This document shows positions 14,302-22,257 of a stretch of DNA of 23,769 nt, piece by piece. How positions within the stretch are numbered: position 1 is the first letter of the stretch; each line of letters begins with the position of its first letter. The translations under genes and the position numbers were made by a program. The notes below the pieces were generated by a model that searched no databases, was not told the origin of the DNA, and was given only the letters and a program-made list of their open reading frames with translations. The DNA is from a virus: positions 1 to 23,769 of IMG/VR virus record IMGVR_UViG_3300015196_000006. One strand, written 5' to 3'.

Positions 14302-14885
14302 TGCCTATCCCCTCACTCACGCTCGACGCGATGCTCAACGCGGTGACGTTCGGGCAAGCCAGCCTGCACACCGCGTTTCCCGGCACGACCGGCGCAAACG
14401 AAGTGACCGGCGGGACACCGGCCTACGCGCGCAAAGCAATCACAGTCAACCTTAGTTCGGGCGGCGTGCGCGCTCTCGCTGCTGGCGTCGTCTTCGACGT
14501 GCCGATTGGTACTGTGCGGTTCATCGGCTACTGGAACGGCGGCACATTCCTCGAATGCGCGGTCAACGGCGGCGCGACGCCAAAGAACTTTGTTAGTTTG
14601 GCCGCGACAGACACGGTTTACAGCCCCTCGCACGGCTACGCCGACACCACGCCGATAGTGTTCGTGGGCGGCTCACCTCCGCTGCCGTTGATTGAAGGCA
14701 CGACTTATTACGCGCGTGACTCGGCGTTGGATTCGTTCAAGGTCACGGCGACAGCGGGCGGTGTTGCCATTGACCTCACAGCGCCGTCGTCGTTCGGCTG
14801 CGTGGTGTGCGCGATCACAGAGCAGGTGTATGGGGCTCAAACCACGCACACCCTGTCAACGGCTACCTTTGCCATCCCAACCTGA
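14301..14885 (+). CDS. Phage virion protein, tail-associated (194 aa)
   Basis: The N-terminal half has the pattern SLHTAFPGTTGANEVTGGTPAYARKAI (about 21-47). It continues with a V-x-FDVPIGTVRFIGYWNGGTFLECA segment (about 64-88). I know this pattern from small phage virion or tail-fibre-associated proteins. Residues ~105-175 form a second beta-rich unit (YSPSHGYADTTPIVF, then TTYYARDS). There is no enzyme motif and no membrane span. The start overlaps the gp10-like stop (TGATG) and the stop overlaps the next start (TGATG). Its place after gp10 suggests a tail-tip or neck role, but that is inference. Confidence 0.65.
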   Translation: MPIPSLTLDAMLNAVTFGQASLHTAFPGTTGANEVTGGTPAYARKAITVNLSSGGVRALAAGVVFDVPIGTVRFIGYWNGGTFLECAVNGGATPKNFVSLAATDTVYSPSHGYADTTPIVFVGGSPPLPLIEGTTYYARDSALDSFKVTATAGGVAIDLTAPSSFGCVVCAITEQVYGAQTTHTLSTATFAIPT

Positions 14886-15391
14886 TGGCAACGACTGGCT
14901 CTGTCGCGTATGTGCGCACGCAAACCGTCTCGGTGCAAACGGGGGCGACAGGGTCGGTGTCGTTCTTTGCGGCCCGCGCATCCACGAGCATTTATTCATC
15001 CATTGCAATCAAACGGCTCAACACAAAGAACCGCAAGGTTATCCGCCCGGTCGGTGTTCCGATGGTCGGCACCGATGGCATGCCTACTCAGCAGTGGACG
15101 GATTGGTTTGTGTACATCGAGAAAGAGTTTCTCAACATGCTAAACGGCCCGACGCTTCCCGATGTTGCGAAATACGTGACGGTCGGGCAAGCGACTGCAA
15201 TCGCGGTGGCAGCGGTGCAAGCTGGGCTCGCGCAGCAGGCCAACGCCAACGCGCAGTCAATTCAAACAATACGCGAGGTAGTGCAAATGGCGGCACTCCC
15301 TGGCGCGGTGCAAATTCCGCCACCGAAACTCTATTCGGACTTTACCGCACCAGGCAACAGCACGAACACCGACAGCAGAGGTGGCGAATGA
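14885..15391 (+). CDS. Small virion-associated protein with C-terminal helix (168 aa)
   Basis: The frame is open from 14807, but the ATG at 14885, overlapping the previous stop as TGATG, is the better start. The 26 residues before it lie inside the preceding gene. The N-terminus (1-50) is Thr/Ser/Ala-rich and beta-like. The middle has KVIRPVGVPMVGTDGMPTQQWTDWFVYIEKEF (about 53-84), a pattern seen in phage proteins near tail and ejection genes. Residues ~95-140 form an Ala/Gln-rich helix (AIAVAAVQAGLAQQANANAQ), possibly a coiled coil and perhaps needle-like. The tail after 145 is Pro-rich and polar. Function is not known; a tail-tip or needle-type role fits the location but is unproven. Confidence 0.58.
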   Translation: MATTGSVAYVRTQTVSVQTGATGSVSFFAARASTSIYSSIAIKRLNTKNRKVIRPVGVPMVGTDGMPTQQWTDWFVYIEKEFLNMLNGPTLPDVAKYVTVGQATAIAVAAVQAGLAQQANANAQSIQTIREVVQMAALPGAVQIPPPKLYSDFTAPGNSTNTDSRGGE

Positions 15392-15400
15392 AAGATCATC

Positions 15401-16870
15401 ATGTTTGACGACATTGCAAGAGGTTATTACAACCCCGCCAAGATTGCGGCAGCGCAAGCCGCACAAGGCAAGGGCGCTGACGGTCGATCAGTTCTCACGG
15501 GGCAGGGGCTTTTGTCTACGCTCAACCCGATTACGACGCCCAAATGGTTCCCCGAACAGCAAACAATGACCCGCAACAGCGGCGGCGACTATGAAGCAAC
15601 GACCATCCCCGGCTACTTTCTGAGCGACAACGGAACGAAACTTCAATCGCCCGATGGCGGCAAGACGTTCTCAGACCAATATGACAACCCGACCGGGAAC
15701 GGCAACCGTGATCAAGCGCATGTAACGTATCGGGTAGACCCTGCTACCGGGCAATCCGTACCGGTTGATGCAAATAACGCCTATCAGCCCGGGGGGTGGG
15801 TAGACACTGGCCGCGACCTTGCCAAATGGGGCGCAATCATGGGAACCGCAGGCGCTGCCGGCGCGTATCTCGGTGGCGGCGCTGCGGCTGCAGGCGGATC
15901 GGGCGCGACAGCCGGTGGTGGTGCCACGGGCGCTGCCGGAGACTTCGGTGCAGGCACTTATGGCGCTGGCGCTGCGGGCGCTGCAGAGGGTGGCGGAACT
16001 GCAGCAGGCGCGTCTAGTTTCGCGCCGGGCGGCTTCCAATTCGGCGGTGGCGCTGCAGGGGGCGGCGGTGCCGCGGCCGGTGGTGGCGGCATGGCAGGCG
16101 GTGGCGCTTCCAGCTTCGCCCCGAGCGGCTTCCAATTCGGCGGCGCGGCTGGTAGTGGCGGTGCGGCTGGTGGCGGTGCTGCAGCCGCGGGTGCCGGTGG
16201 AGGCGGCGCAAGTCCGGGGTTCATGAGTTCGCTGACATCGGGCAACTTCGGCGATGCAGCAACAGCGGCCGGGAACTGGGCCACCAGCACGAACGGGCTG
16301 CAAACGCTCGGCGGGTTGGGTTCAGCTTTCCTGCAAAACCAAGCTGCTGGCAAAGCGCTTGGCGCGCAGACCGACGCAACGAACAGCGCTAACGCTCTGC
16401 AGAAGTACCAATACGACACCACGCGCGCCGACTATGCGCCGTATCGCCAAGCCGGCACGCAAGCGGTCGGGCAGATGTCGAATCTGCTTGCCAATCCGAA
16501 CAGCATTACCCAAGACCCTGGCTATCAGTTCGGGCTCGACCAAGGGGTGCAGGGCGTTGACCGCAGCGCGGCGAGCAAAGGCAGTCTTTACAGCGGCGCT
16601 ACGCTCAAAGCGTTGCAGCGGTACGGCACCGACTACGGCACGACTAAGCTCAACGACACGTTCAACCGGCTCGGTAGCGTTGCACAACTCGGCGCATCGG
16701 GTACGGCCGGCACGGCGCAGGCTGGCAGCAACTATGCAAACCAATTCGGCGCCAACACGACCGGGCTTGGCAATGCCGGCGCAGGCAACGCGCTCTATCA
16801 GGGCAACGTGTGGGGCAATGCATTGAACGGCGCAGTGTCTGCCTACATCAACCCGCCACCCAAGCCATAA
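15401..16870 (+). CDS. Probable ejection (DNA-transfer) protein with Gly/Ala-rich centre
   Basis: This 489-residue protein is the first of three large proteins lying where P22 has ejection proteins gp7, gp20 and gp16. Residues 1-145 are polar. Residues ~146-275 are a flexible Gly/Ala-rich tract containing two copies of ASSFAP-x-GFQFGG. From ~293 the protein matches a pattern I recognise in many podovirus internal proteins: a Gly-Leu helix, then a DTTRADYAPYRQAGTQA helix (about 344-360). DPGYQFGLDQG (about 371-381), LYSGATLKALQRYGTDYG and a DTFNRLGSVAQLG helix follow. The end is Asn/Ala/Gly-rich and finishes PPPKP. It is likely packaged in the head and delivered into the host envelope. The ATG lies 9 bases after the previous stop with only a weak AAAG-type ribosome site. 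Confidence 0.68.
   Translation: MFDDIARGYYNPAKIAAAQAAQGKGADGRSVLTGQGLLSTLNPITTPKWFPEQQTMTRNSGGDYEATTIPGYFLSDNGTKLQSPDGGKTFSDQYDNPTGNGNRDQAHVTYRVDPATGQSVPVDANNAYQPGGWVDTGRDLAKWGAIMGTAGAAGAYLGGGAAAAGGSGATAGGGATGAAGDFGAGTYGAGAAGAAEGGGTAAGASSFAPGGFQFGGGAAGGGGAAAGGGGMAGGGASSFAPSGFQFGGAAGSGGAAGGGAAAAGAGGGGASPGFMSSLTSGNFGDAATAAGNWATSTNGLQTLGGLGSAFLQNQAAGKALGAQTDATNSANALQKYQYDTTRADYAPYRQAGTQAVGQMSNLLANPNSITQDPGYQFGLDQGVQGVDRSAASKGSLYSGATLKALQRYGTDYGTTKLNDTFNRLGSVAQLGASGTAGTAQAGSNYANQFGANTTGLGNAGAGNALYQGNVWGNALNGAVSAYINPPPKP
16009..16145 (+). repeat. Two-copy internal direct repeat in the Gly-rich tract
   Basis: Bases ~16009-16046 and ~16108-16145 encode GASSFAP-x-GFQFGG-type segments, and the 3' part (GGCTTCCAATTCGGCGG) is identical in both. 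The copies are about 99 bases apart, so the duplicated unit is about 33 codons. This suggests growth of the glycine tract by local duplication. Confidence 0.65.
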
Positions 16871-16879
16871 GGAGCGAAC

Positions 16880-18310
16880 ATGCCTGTTTCAGACATCTAC
16901 GCTGGCAATGCGCTAGTGCAGCCGAAGTCCATTCAAGACTTCACTAATGAAAACATGCTCATGCAGGGCCAGAGGCAAAAACTGCAGCAGGGCAACCTTG
17001 CGTTGCAAGAATCGCAGATGAACCTGCAGAAGAACGCAAACATGATGCAGCAGCGTCAAGGATTGCAACAAGCGATTCAAAGCGGGCAAGTTGACCTCAA
17101 CAACCCGCAGCATCAGGCCAATCTCGTCGCACAGTTTCCTGACGCCGCGCCCGCGTTCCTAAGCTCTGTTCAAGCAAGCAAAACAGCGTCAGCGTTGGCC
17201 GAAAAAGATTCGGGCGCTGGTGCTGCATCGCAAGCAGAGGCACAGACTAAACACTACGGCATGCTGAAAAACGCGACCGGCGTTATTTCGGCCAACCCGA
17301 CCCCCGATGTCGTGAATAGCGTGCTGACGCAGTATTCACAAATGACAGGCCAGCCCGTTGATGAAACGCGCAAGTTGTTTGCCCAAGCGGGAAACAACCC
17401 TGCGGCTATCAAACAACTGGCTGACGGTTTTGCGATTGATGCAGACAAGAAGATGCAAGATCAGACGACGCAACGCGGTCAGAATATCTCGTCACAGACT
17501 CAATTGACGACCAGCGCAGCGGCAAACAGTGCCCACATTCAAGCGGCCAACATCTCGGCTTCGGCCTCGCGCGCCAACAACGCCGCGACTATTGCCAAGG
17601 ATTACAAGTTGGGCGGCATCGACCCGCAGACAGGCAACTTTATCGGCATGGGCGGCGATGGTGGCAGCGGCCCGATGTCCGGAATCATTGATGCGCTCGG
17701 CACCAATCAAATAACAATGGCAACCGCGCTAAGTCGCGTTCCGCCTGGAATGAAAAGCGGCATTGTGGCCGAACTGCTGAAGAAATACCCTGACTATGAC
17801 GAGACAGCCATCGGAACCCGCCAAGCTGCGAACAAAGCATTTACAACCGGGAAAGAAGGTGCAGCCATGCGCTCTATCGGAACGGCTGTCAAGCACTTGG
17901 ACATGGTAGATGGCATGGTCGATGCGCTCGGCAACGGCAACTTGCAAATCTTGAACAAGATCGGCAACGCGTATCAAACGCAAACCGGCAACCCGGCGCC
18001 GACTAATTTCGACTCTGCTAAGGAAATCGTCGGGCAGGAGGTTGTCAAAGCCATCGTGGCTGGCGGCGGTGGGGTGGGGGAACGCGCAGAGGCTGCGAAA
18101 GCCCTAGAAAACGCAAAATCGCCGGCTCAGTTGCGGGGCGTTATCCAGACGTACAAAACGATCATGGGGGCGCAACATGAATCGTTGCTGCAACAGCGCG
18201 ACGCGGCGGGCTTGCCTCGATCTTCGCTACCAGACTATACGGAAGCAAAACCAGCCGCTGCACCCGCCGCTGCTGGTGGCGGCTGGAAATACATAGGGCC
18301 GGCAAAGTAA
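16880..18310 (+). CDS. Probable ejection (DNA-transfer) protein 2, helical
   Basis: The 476-residue protein opens with a Gln/Asn/Met-rich helix (about 18-75) that looks like a coiled coil, continuing in Ala/Ser/Thr-rich helices to ~250. From about 290 a conserved domain follows: a PPGMKSGIVAELLKKYPDYDE helix, then FTTGKEGAAMRSIGTAVKHLD. NGNLQILNKIGN, F-DSAKEIVGQEVVKAIVAGGGGVGER and a PAQLRGVIQTYKTIMGAQ helix complete it. I recognise this C-terminal pattern from internal virion proteins of podoviruses, where it is usually called DNA-transfer or injection protein. The Pro/Ala tail ends GWKYIGPAK. AAGGAG (16869-16874) is a strong ribosome site 5 bases before the ATG. The next gene starts right after the TAA. 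Confidence 0.72.
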   Translation: MPVSDIYAGNALVQPKSIQDFTNENMLMQGQRQKLQQGNLALQESQMNLQKNANMMQQRQGLQQAIQSGQVDLNNPQHQANLVAQFPDAAPAFLSSVQASKTASALAEKDSGAGAASQAEAQTKHYGMLKNATGVISANPTPDVVNSVLTQYSQMTGQPVDETRKLFAQAGNNPAAIKQLADGFAIDADKKMQDQTTQRGQNISSQTQLTTSAAANSAHIQAANISASASRANNAATIAKDYKLGGIDPQTGNFIGMGGDGGSGPMSGIIDALGTNQITMATALSRVPPGMKSGIVAELLKKYPDYDETAIGTRQAANKAFTTGKEGAAMRSIGTAVKHLDMVDGMVDALGNGNLQILNKIGNAYQTQTGNPAPTNFDSAKEIVGQEVVKAIVAGGGGVGERAEAAKALENAKSPAQLRGVIQTYKTIMGAQHESLLQQRDAAGLPRSSLPDYTEAKPAAAPAAAGGGWKYIGPAK

Positions 18311-20212
18311 ATGGCACGCTACCAAGTCCAAAGCCCTGACGGGCAGATGCACGTCATTGAGGGGCCTGACGGAGCCACGCCCGAACAAGTGATGGCCGCA
18401 GCGCAGGCGAACATTCCGCAGGCCGCAGCCGCTGCGCCTTCGCTCATGGATCGTGTCGCTACAGCGGGCAAACAGGTCATCGCTGGCGTGCAAGATCCGG
18501 TCGGCAAAAATGCGTTGATGGCGGTTGCTGAGCATGCAGCTAACGTCGGCGCGACTTACATGCAGCCGTTTCAAGCATTGCAAGATAAACTTGCTGGCAC
18601 CACGGGTACGAATGCCGCAACTCGCGCCGGCATCAAAGGCGCAATAGATGACATCGGCGTTGACAGGAATACGCTTCAGTACAAGAACTTTGGGATGGCT
18701 ACGGACATGGCTGCTACGGCTGGCCTGGGCGGTCTCTTGGCGAAGCCCATTGCTGCGGCTGTGCCTTATCTGCGCACAGCTCTACCGGCAATTGCGCCGT
18801 ATGTAGACAAGTTCGCCAACGCGCTTGGCTCCGCGGGGTTCACAACGGGAGGTGCTGCGCCTGCAAATGCGCTTGCCAAAACCGGCGAAATGGGCATTCG
18901 CATGGCCGGTGGCGCGGTAACAGGTGGCGCCAGCACTGGCCTGATTGACCCGAACAGCGCAGGCACGGGCGCAATGGTCGGCGCAGCGCTCCCGCCTGGC
19001 CTAAAGGCGCTTGGCGCAGTTGCCGAGCCTGTCGGGGCGGCATTGGCAACGGGCGCAAAGAGTACGGCCGAACGGCTAATGCAAAGCGCACTCAAGCCCA
19101 CGATTGCACAACTCCGCAGCGGCGAAGCAAAGACCGCTGTACAGACGCTGCTTGACTACGGCATCAACCCGACAGCCAATGGCGTCAACAAGCTGCAAGA
19201 CCTAGTGTCAGGGCTAAACAGCGACATTACCGCCAAGATTCAAGGATCAAGCGCGACAGTCAGTAAGCAAAACGTGTTGAACGCGCTCGGCGATGTCAGA
19301 AAACAGTTTGGCTCGCAAGTCAACCCGACAGACGATATTGCGGCAATCAATCGAGTCGGTGAGGATTTCTCCGCGCATCCTGCATTTGCGGCTTACAGAA
19401 ACGAAGAATCGCGTTTATCAAACAACCTTGCTGGAGCCACAAACGAAAAACAAATGGCGCTCCAAGCTTCCGGAAAACTGCAAACATTTGCTGCGCAACA
19501 GCAATCATTGGCAGACGGGGCAACGATTCGCCTTTCATCGCAACAGCCTGAAAATCAGCTTTATTACAACACTGGCGGATTTGGTCGAGATGCAACTTCT
19601 CCGTCGTCGCTGCCGGTGCCGGGTTATCCGCGCATGCCTGGACGCTATACGAACAACATTGACCGAGTGGCGGAAGGCGAAGCCGGTTCAAAAGAGGCGC
19701 TTGACATTTACAAAACAAAGCGTGCAGAGGAGTTGTCGGCATCTGATGCCCTAAAGGCATTCCAAGCTGGCGGAGAATCAATGCCGGTGCAGGCTGCGCA
19801 GGAAATGAAGCAAGGAACCTACCGCGCGTTAGCAAAGAAGTACGGCCAACTTGGCGGCGCCGAAACCGAAGCGCAAAAGGGGCTCGCACGCGGTCTCAAA
19901 GACGAGATTGCGGCGGCTGTTCCAGGCGTAGGCGAAATGAACGCCGAAGAATCCCGCCTGCTTGCAACTCTGAGCGTTACAGAGCGGCGGGCATTGATGG
20001 ATGTCAACAAGAACCCGATGGGCTTAGCGGCGCTGGCTCACAACCCGCTGAGTTGGATGGCATTCATGGCCGACAGAAGCGCAGCGTTTAAGTCACTGGC
20101 TGCACGCGCGATCAACTCTGCAGCGCCAGCCGCCGGAAACGTCAACGCTCTGGCGGCTCCGGCGCTTTACCGGGCGGCTCCGCGTTCCATACAGAACGGA
20201 ACCCAACCATAA
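18311..20212 (+). CDS. Probable ejection (DNA-transfer) protein 3, gp16-like position
   Basis: The 633-residue protein begins with a small domain (1-40: YQVQSPDGQMHVIEGPDG, then ATPEQVMAAAQ). This domain recurs at the N-terminus of phage ejection and internal proteins. Residues ~130-260 are rich in Gly/Ala and hydrophobic, with stretches that could sit in or on membranes (for example near AATAGLGGLLAKPIAAAVPYL). This would fit a role in moving DNA across the inner membrane, as for P22 gp16. The remainder (270-600) is helical and polar, with several KLQ/AQQ helices. The ATG follows the previous TAA with no gap. The 3' end overlaps a probable minus-strand small gene. No lytic transglycosylase motif is visible. 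Confidence 0.65.
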   Translation: MARYQVQSPDGQMHVIEGPDGATPEQVMAAAQANIPQAAAAAPSLMDRVATAGKQVIAGVQDPVGKNALMAVAEHAANVGATYMQPFQALQDKLAGTTGTNAATRAGIKGAIDDIGVDRNTLQYKNFGMATDMAATAGLGGLLAKPIAAAVPYLRTALPAIAPYVDKFANALGSAGFTTGGAAPANALAKTGEMGIRMAGGAVTGGASTGLIDPNSAGTGAMVGAALPPGLKALGAVAEPVGAALATGAKSTAERLMQSALKPTIAQLRSGEAKTAVQTLLDYGINPTANGVNKLQDLVSGLNSDITAKIQGSSATVSKQNVLNALGDVRKQFGSQVNPTDDIAAINRVGEDFSAHPAFAAYRNEESRLSNNLAGATNEKQMALQASGKLQTFAAQQQSLADGATIRLSSQQPENQLYYNTGGFGRDATSPSSLPVPGYPRMPGRYTNNIDRVAEGEAGSKEALDIYKTKRAEELSASDALKAFQAGGESMPVQAAQEMKQGTYRALAKKYGQLGGAETEAQKGLARGLKDEIAAAVPGVGEMNAEESRLLATLSVTERRALMDVNKNPMGLAALAHNPLSWMAFMADRSAAFKSLAARAINSAAPAAGNVNALAAPALYRAAPRSIQNGTQP

Positions 20213-20279
20213 AACCGTAGACAACGGCGCCAAGCATCAAGAAGCCGGCTCGCCACAAAACGTAGTCAATATAGTCCAT
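20142..20279 (-). CDS. Probable small membrane protein on the minus strand (45 aa)
   Basis: Reading the minus strand from the ATG at 20279 gives 45 residues ending in TGA at 20142. The product has a short polar N-terminus (MDYIDY), one hydrophobic segment of about 20 residues (VLWRAGFLMLGAVVYGFMV), and a basic then Pro-rich cytoplasmic-type tail (FRSVWN, then PPGKAPEPPER). The start and the whole membrane segment lie in the gap between two plus-strand genes, so they are not shadows of a coding frame; only the tail overlaps the ejection gene. The ribosome site is poor (AGATAGAG just upstream). Small single-span proteins are common in phage genomes, but a role here is unknown; a holin-like or envelope-modifying role would be a guess. 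Confidence 0.5.
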   Translation of the reverse strand: MDYIDYVLWRAGFLMLGAVVYGFMVGFRSVWNAEPPGKAPEPPER

Positions 20280-20290
20280 CGCTCTATCTT

Positions 20291-20321
20291 AGCCCGCAGG
20301 TTCACACCTTGCGGGCTTTTT
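20291..20321 (+). terminator. Terminator between ejection genes and tailspike
   Basis: AGCCCGCA (20291-20298) pairs with TGCGGGCT (20310-20317). A GGT/ACC extension with one bulged T closes a TCAC loop, and TTTTT follows (20317-20321). It ends the module B transcript or separates tailspike expression. The stem sequence AGCCCGC/GCGGGCT is the same as in the 9821 terminator. Confidence 0.88.
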
Positions 20322-20341
20322 ACATTTGAAAGACCCCCCTA

Positions 20342-22246
20342 ATGTCTGCAACGTTGTTCACATCCAGCAAGTACAGCGCAACCGATGCGGCCGGGCTTCC
20401 CCTCGCTTTCGGCCTCGTCTACACCTACGCAGCCGGTTCGCTAACACCGCAGGCCACCTACACCAGCCAATCGGGCGTATCACCGAACACGAACCCGGTC
20501 GTCCTTGATGCCAGTGGGCGGGCGAACATCTGGCTCGGCCCGTATGCCTATCGCTTTATCGTCAAAAACGCTGCCGGCGTGCTGATGCCTGACGGCGATA
20601 CGGACAACATCACGAACCCGACTGCAAGCGTCCAACTGACGCAGCCGACGACTGACCTGATGACCGGCGACGGTGTAACGACGACGTACACGCTGTCGGC
20701 CAATCCTGGCAACGTCAACAACGTTTTCTTCTCGCTCGGCGGCGCAATTCAGGTGCCGGGCGTGGATTACACCATTTCGGGGGTGGTCATCACCTGTATT
20801 TCGCCGCCGCCGGTTGGCGTGGCCGGGTTCTTCAACTACACAGTTGCGATGCCTGTCGGCACAAATGACGCTTCGCTGGTCAACTTTTCCGGTCAGGCCA
20901 ACTACCCGGTCGGCACGGTTGGTCGCAAGTTGCGCGAATACCCGAGCGTTGCAGACTACGGCGCGGTCGGCAACGGTACAACGGACGACACCGCAGCCTT
21001 CATTGCAGCCCAAGCTGCAGCCCCTTTCGTGCGGGTGCCAAGCGGGTTTGTTTGCAAAGTGTCGGCCGGTCTAAATTACTGGAAGTTTTTCGGCGAAGGC
21101 AAGGTCTTTGAGGCGGGCATTCAATGGGATGTGAGCCGCACCCCGCAAACCGGCGCGCTCGGCAAACTGTACAAGGTGCGGACGTTTGGCACTTACGAAC
21201 AGGCCACGGGTTTTTCGGTCACGATCAACAGCGGGCAAGCGCAGACGCGAAATAACACGCAAGTTCTCGGCACAGGAACGCAGGGAATGGCGCAGACCTA
21301 CGTGAGCCGGGATCACGTTGCCGCTTACATCAGTTCGGCATCATTTGACCCTATGCTGATGGACGCGACGACGACGTATACCTCGGTGACGCTGGTGAAC
21401 GCAGCCGTGCCGGCGCTGTTTGTAGCGGGTTCCCTGCTGCCCGGAATGATTATCGACACGGTGCATACCATCCCGTTTACCGGTCGCATTCAATCGGTTG
21501 CAGGGAACGTCATCACGGTAGACGCTTGGTATCCGGCAACACCAAACGGCGCTGGCGCAGGAACGCCTGCAAACAGCACCGGCGCGACCATCAATCCAAA
21601 CATCAAGATTTGGTGCCAAAACTCGCTGCTGTTTGTCAACGGAAACGCAAGCAACAAGCAGGCCAAAACCGGCTCGGGATATGAACTTGGGTTATTTGTC
21701 GGCACGGGCGGCACTGGCGCGGGTGTGTGGGGCTTTGATTGCCAGTCGCAAGCGGGCAAGCCGGAAGCCTTGCACATGGCCCGCGGCGGCCCGCGGCTCT
21801 TTTCATACCTGAATCTGGCTGGTGCTGATTATGGTTATCGCAGCGAATCGGCGACGCGCGGTTTCTCGTCAAACAACGAAACGTATCCTTATGAGGCGAT
21901 CACTGCTGGCGTAGGCGTGTGGAACGTCAACAGTGACGGCGGCACGATTTCAAAGGGAGTTCGACGGGGCGGTATCGCGCCGACCGCTGCCTCAACGGTG
22001 TTCGTTAACGTAGATTCAGTCGCTCCTGCTGCTTATGGCGGGCTTTATTGGGTTTCCGGGTTCAACATTGTCGGCGGCGCTGAATTTCACTCGCTTGTGA
22101 TGACTCGTGGCGGTGTGGTCACGACAATCTCACACTCAGACAACACGACGTTGGGCGTTGTATATCAAGCCGTAGGACGTAGCTTACAAATCAAATGTAC
22201 GACTGCCGGGAATATTCAGTTTATCGGCCACAGCTTTAGTGCTTAA
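20342..22246 (+). CDS. Tailspike protein (head-binding N-domain, beta-helix start)
   Basis: The 634-residue protein begins with a typical virion-anchoring domain (about 1-95: LFTSSKYSATDAAGLPLAFG, then YTYAAGS, NTNPVVLDASGRANIWLG, and DNI). A second small beta domain follows (about 105-175: TTYTLSANPGNVNNVFFSLGG, then VPGVDYTISG). At ~198-225 comes REYPSVADYGAVGNGTTDD, the standard entry into a right-handed beta-helix of pectate-lyase-type tailspikes. The rest (230-634) is beta-rich with no catalytic motif I can name. It should bind, and may cut, a host surface polysaccharide. The ribosome site is weak (GAAAG, 20328-20332). It is separated from the ejection genes by a terminator, so it probably has its own or read-through expression. 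The N-domain decides attachment, and which of the two gp10-like hubs it meets is open. Confidence 0.8.
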   Translation: MSATLFTSSKYSATDAAGLPLAFGLVYTYAAGSLTPQATYTSQSGVSPNTNPVVLDASGRANIWLGPYAYRFIVKNAAGVLMPDGDTDNITNPTASVQLTQPTTDLMTGDGVTTTYTLSANPGNVNNVFFSLGGAIQVPGVDYTISGVVITCISPPPVGVAGFFNYTVAMPVGTNDASLVNFSGQANYPVGTVGRKLREYPSVADYGAVGNGTTDDTAAFIAAQAAAPFVRVPSGFVCKVSAGLNYWKFFGEGKVFEAGIQWDVSRTPQTGALGKLYKVRTFGTYEQATGFSVTINSGQAQTRNNTQVLGTGTQGMAQTYVSRDHVAAYISSASFDPMLMDATTTYTSVTLVNAAVPALFVAGSLLPGMIIDTVHTIPFTGRIQSVAGNVITVDAWYPATPNGAGAGTPANSTGATINPNIKIWCQNSLLFVNGNASNKQAKTGSGYELGLFVGTGGTGAGVWGFDCQSQAGKPEALHMARGGPRLFSYLNLAGADYGYRSESATRGFSSNNETYPYEAITAGVGVWNVNSDGGTISKGVRRGGIAPTAASTVFVNVDSVAPAAYGGLYWVSGFNIVGGAEFHSLVMTRGGVVTTISHSDNTTLGVVYQAVGRSLQIKCTTAGNIQFIGHSFSA

Positions 22247-22257
22247 CTGGAAAAGAC

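Noticed and set aside
14807-14884. 26-codon upstream extension of the 168-residue protein
   Set aside because: It lies inside the preceding gene, and the TGATG overlap at 14885 fits the coupling style of the module.
15671-16422. Minus-strand open frames of 210 and 154 residues
   Set aside because: Low-complexity antisense of the Gly/Ala-rich tract (Pro/Ala or Arg/Ser/Thr/Cys repeats); no independent evidence.
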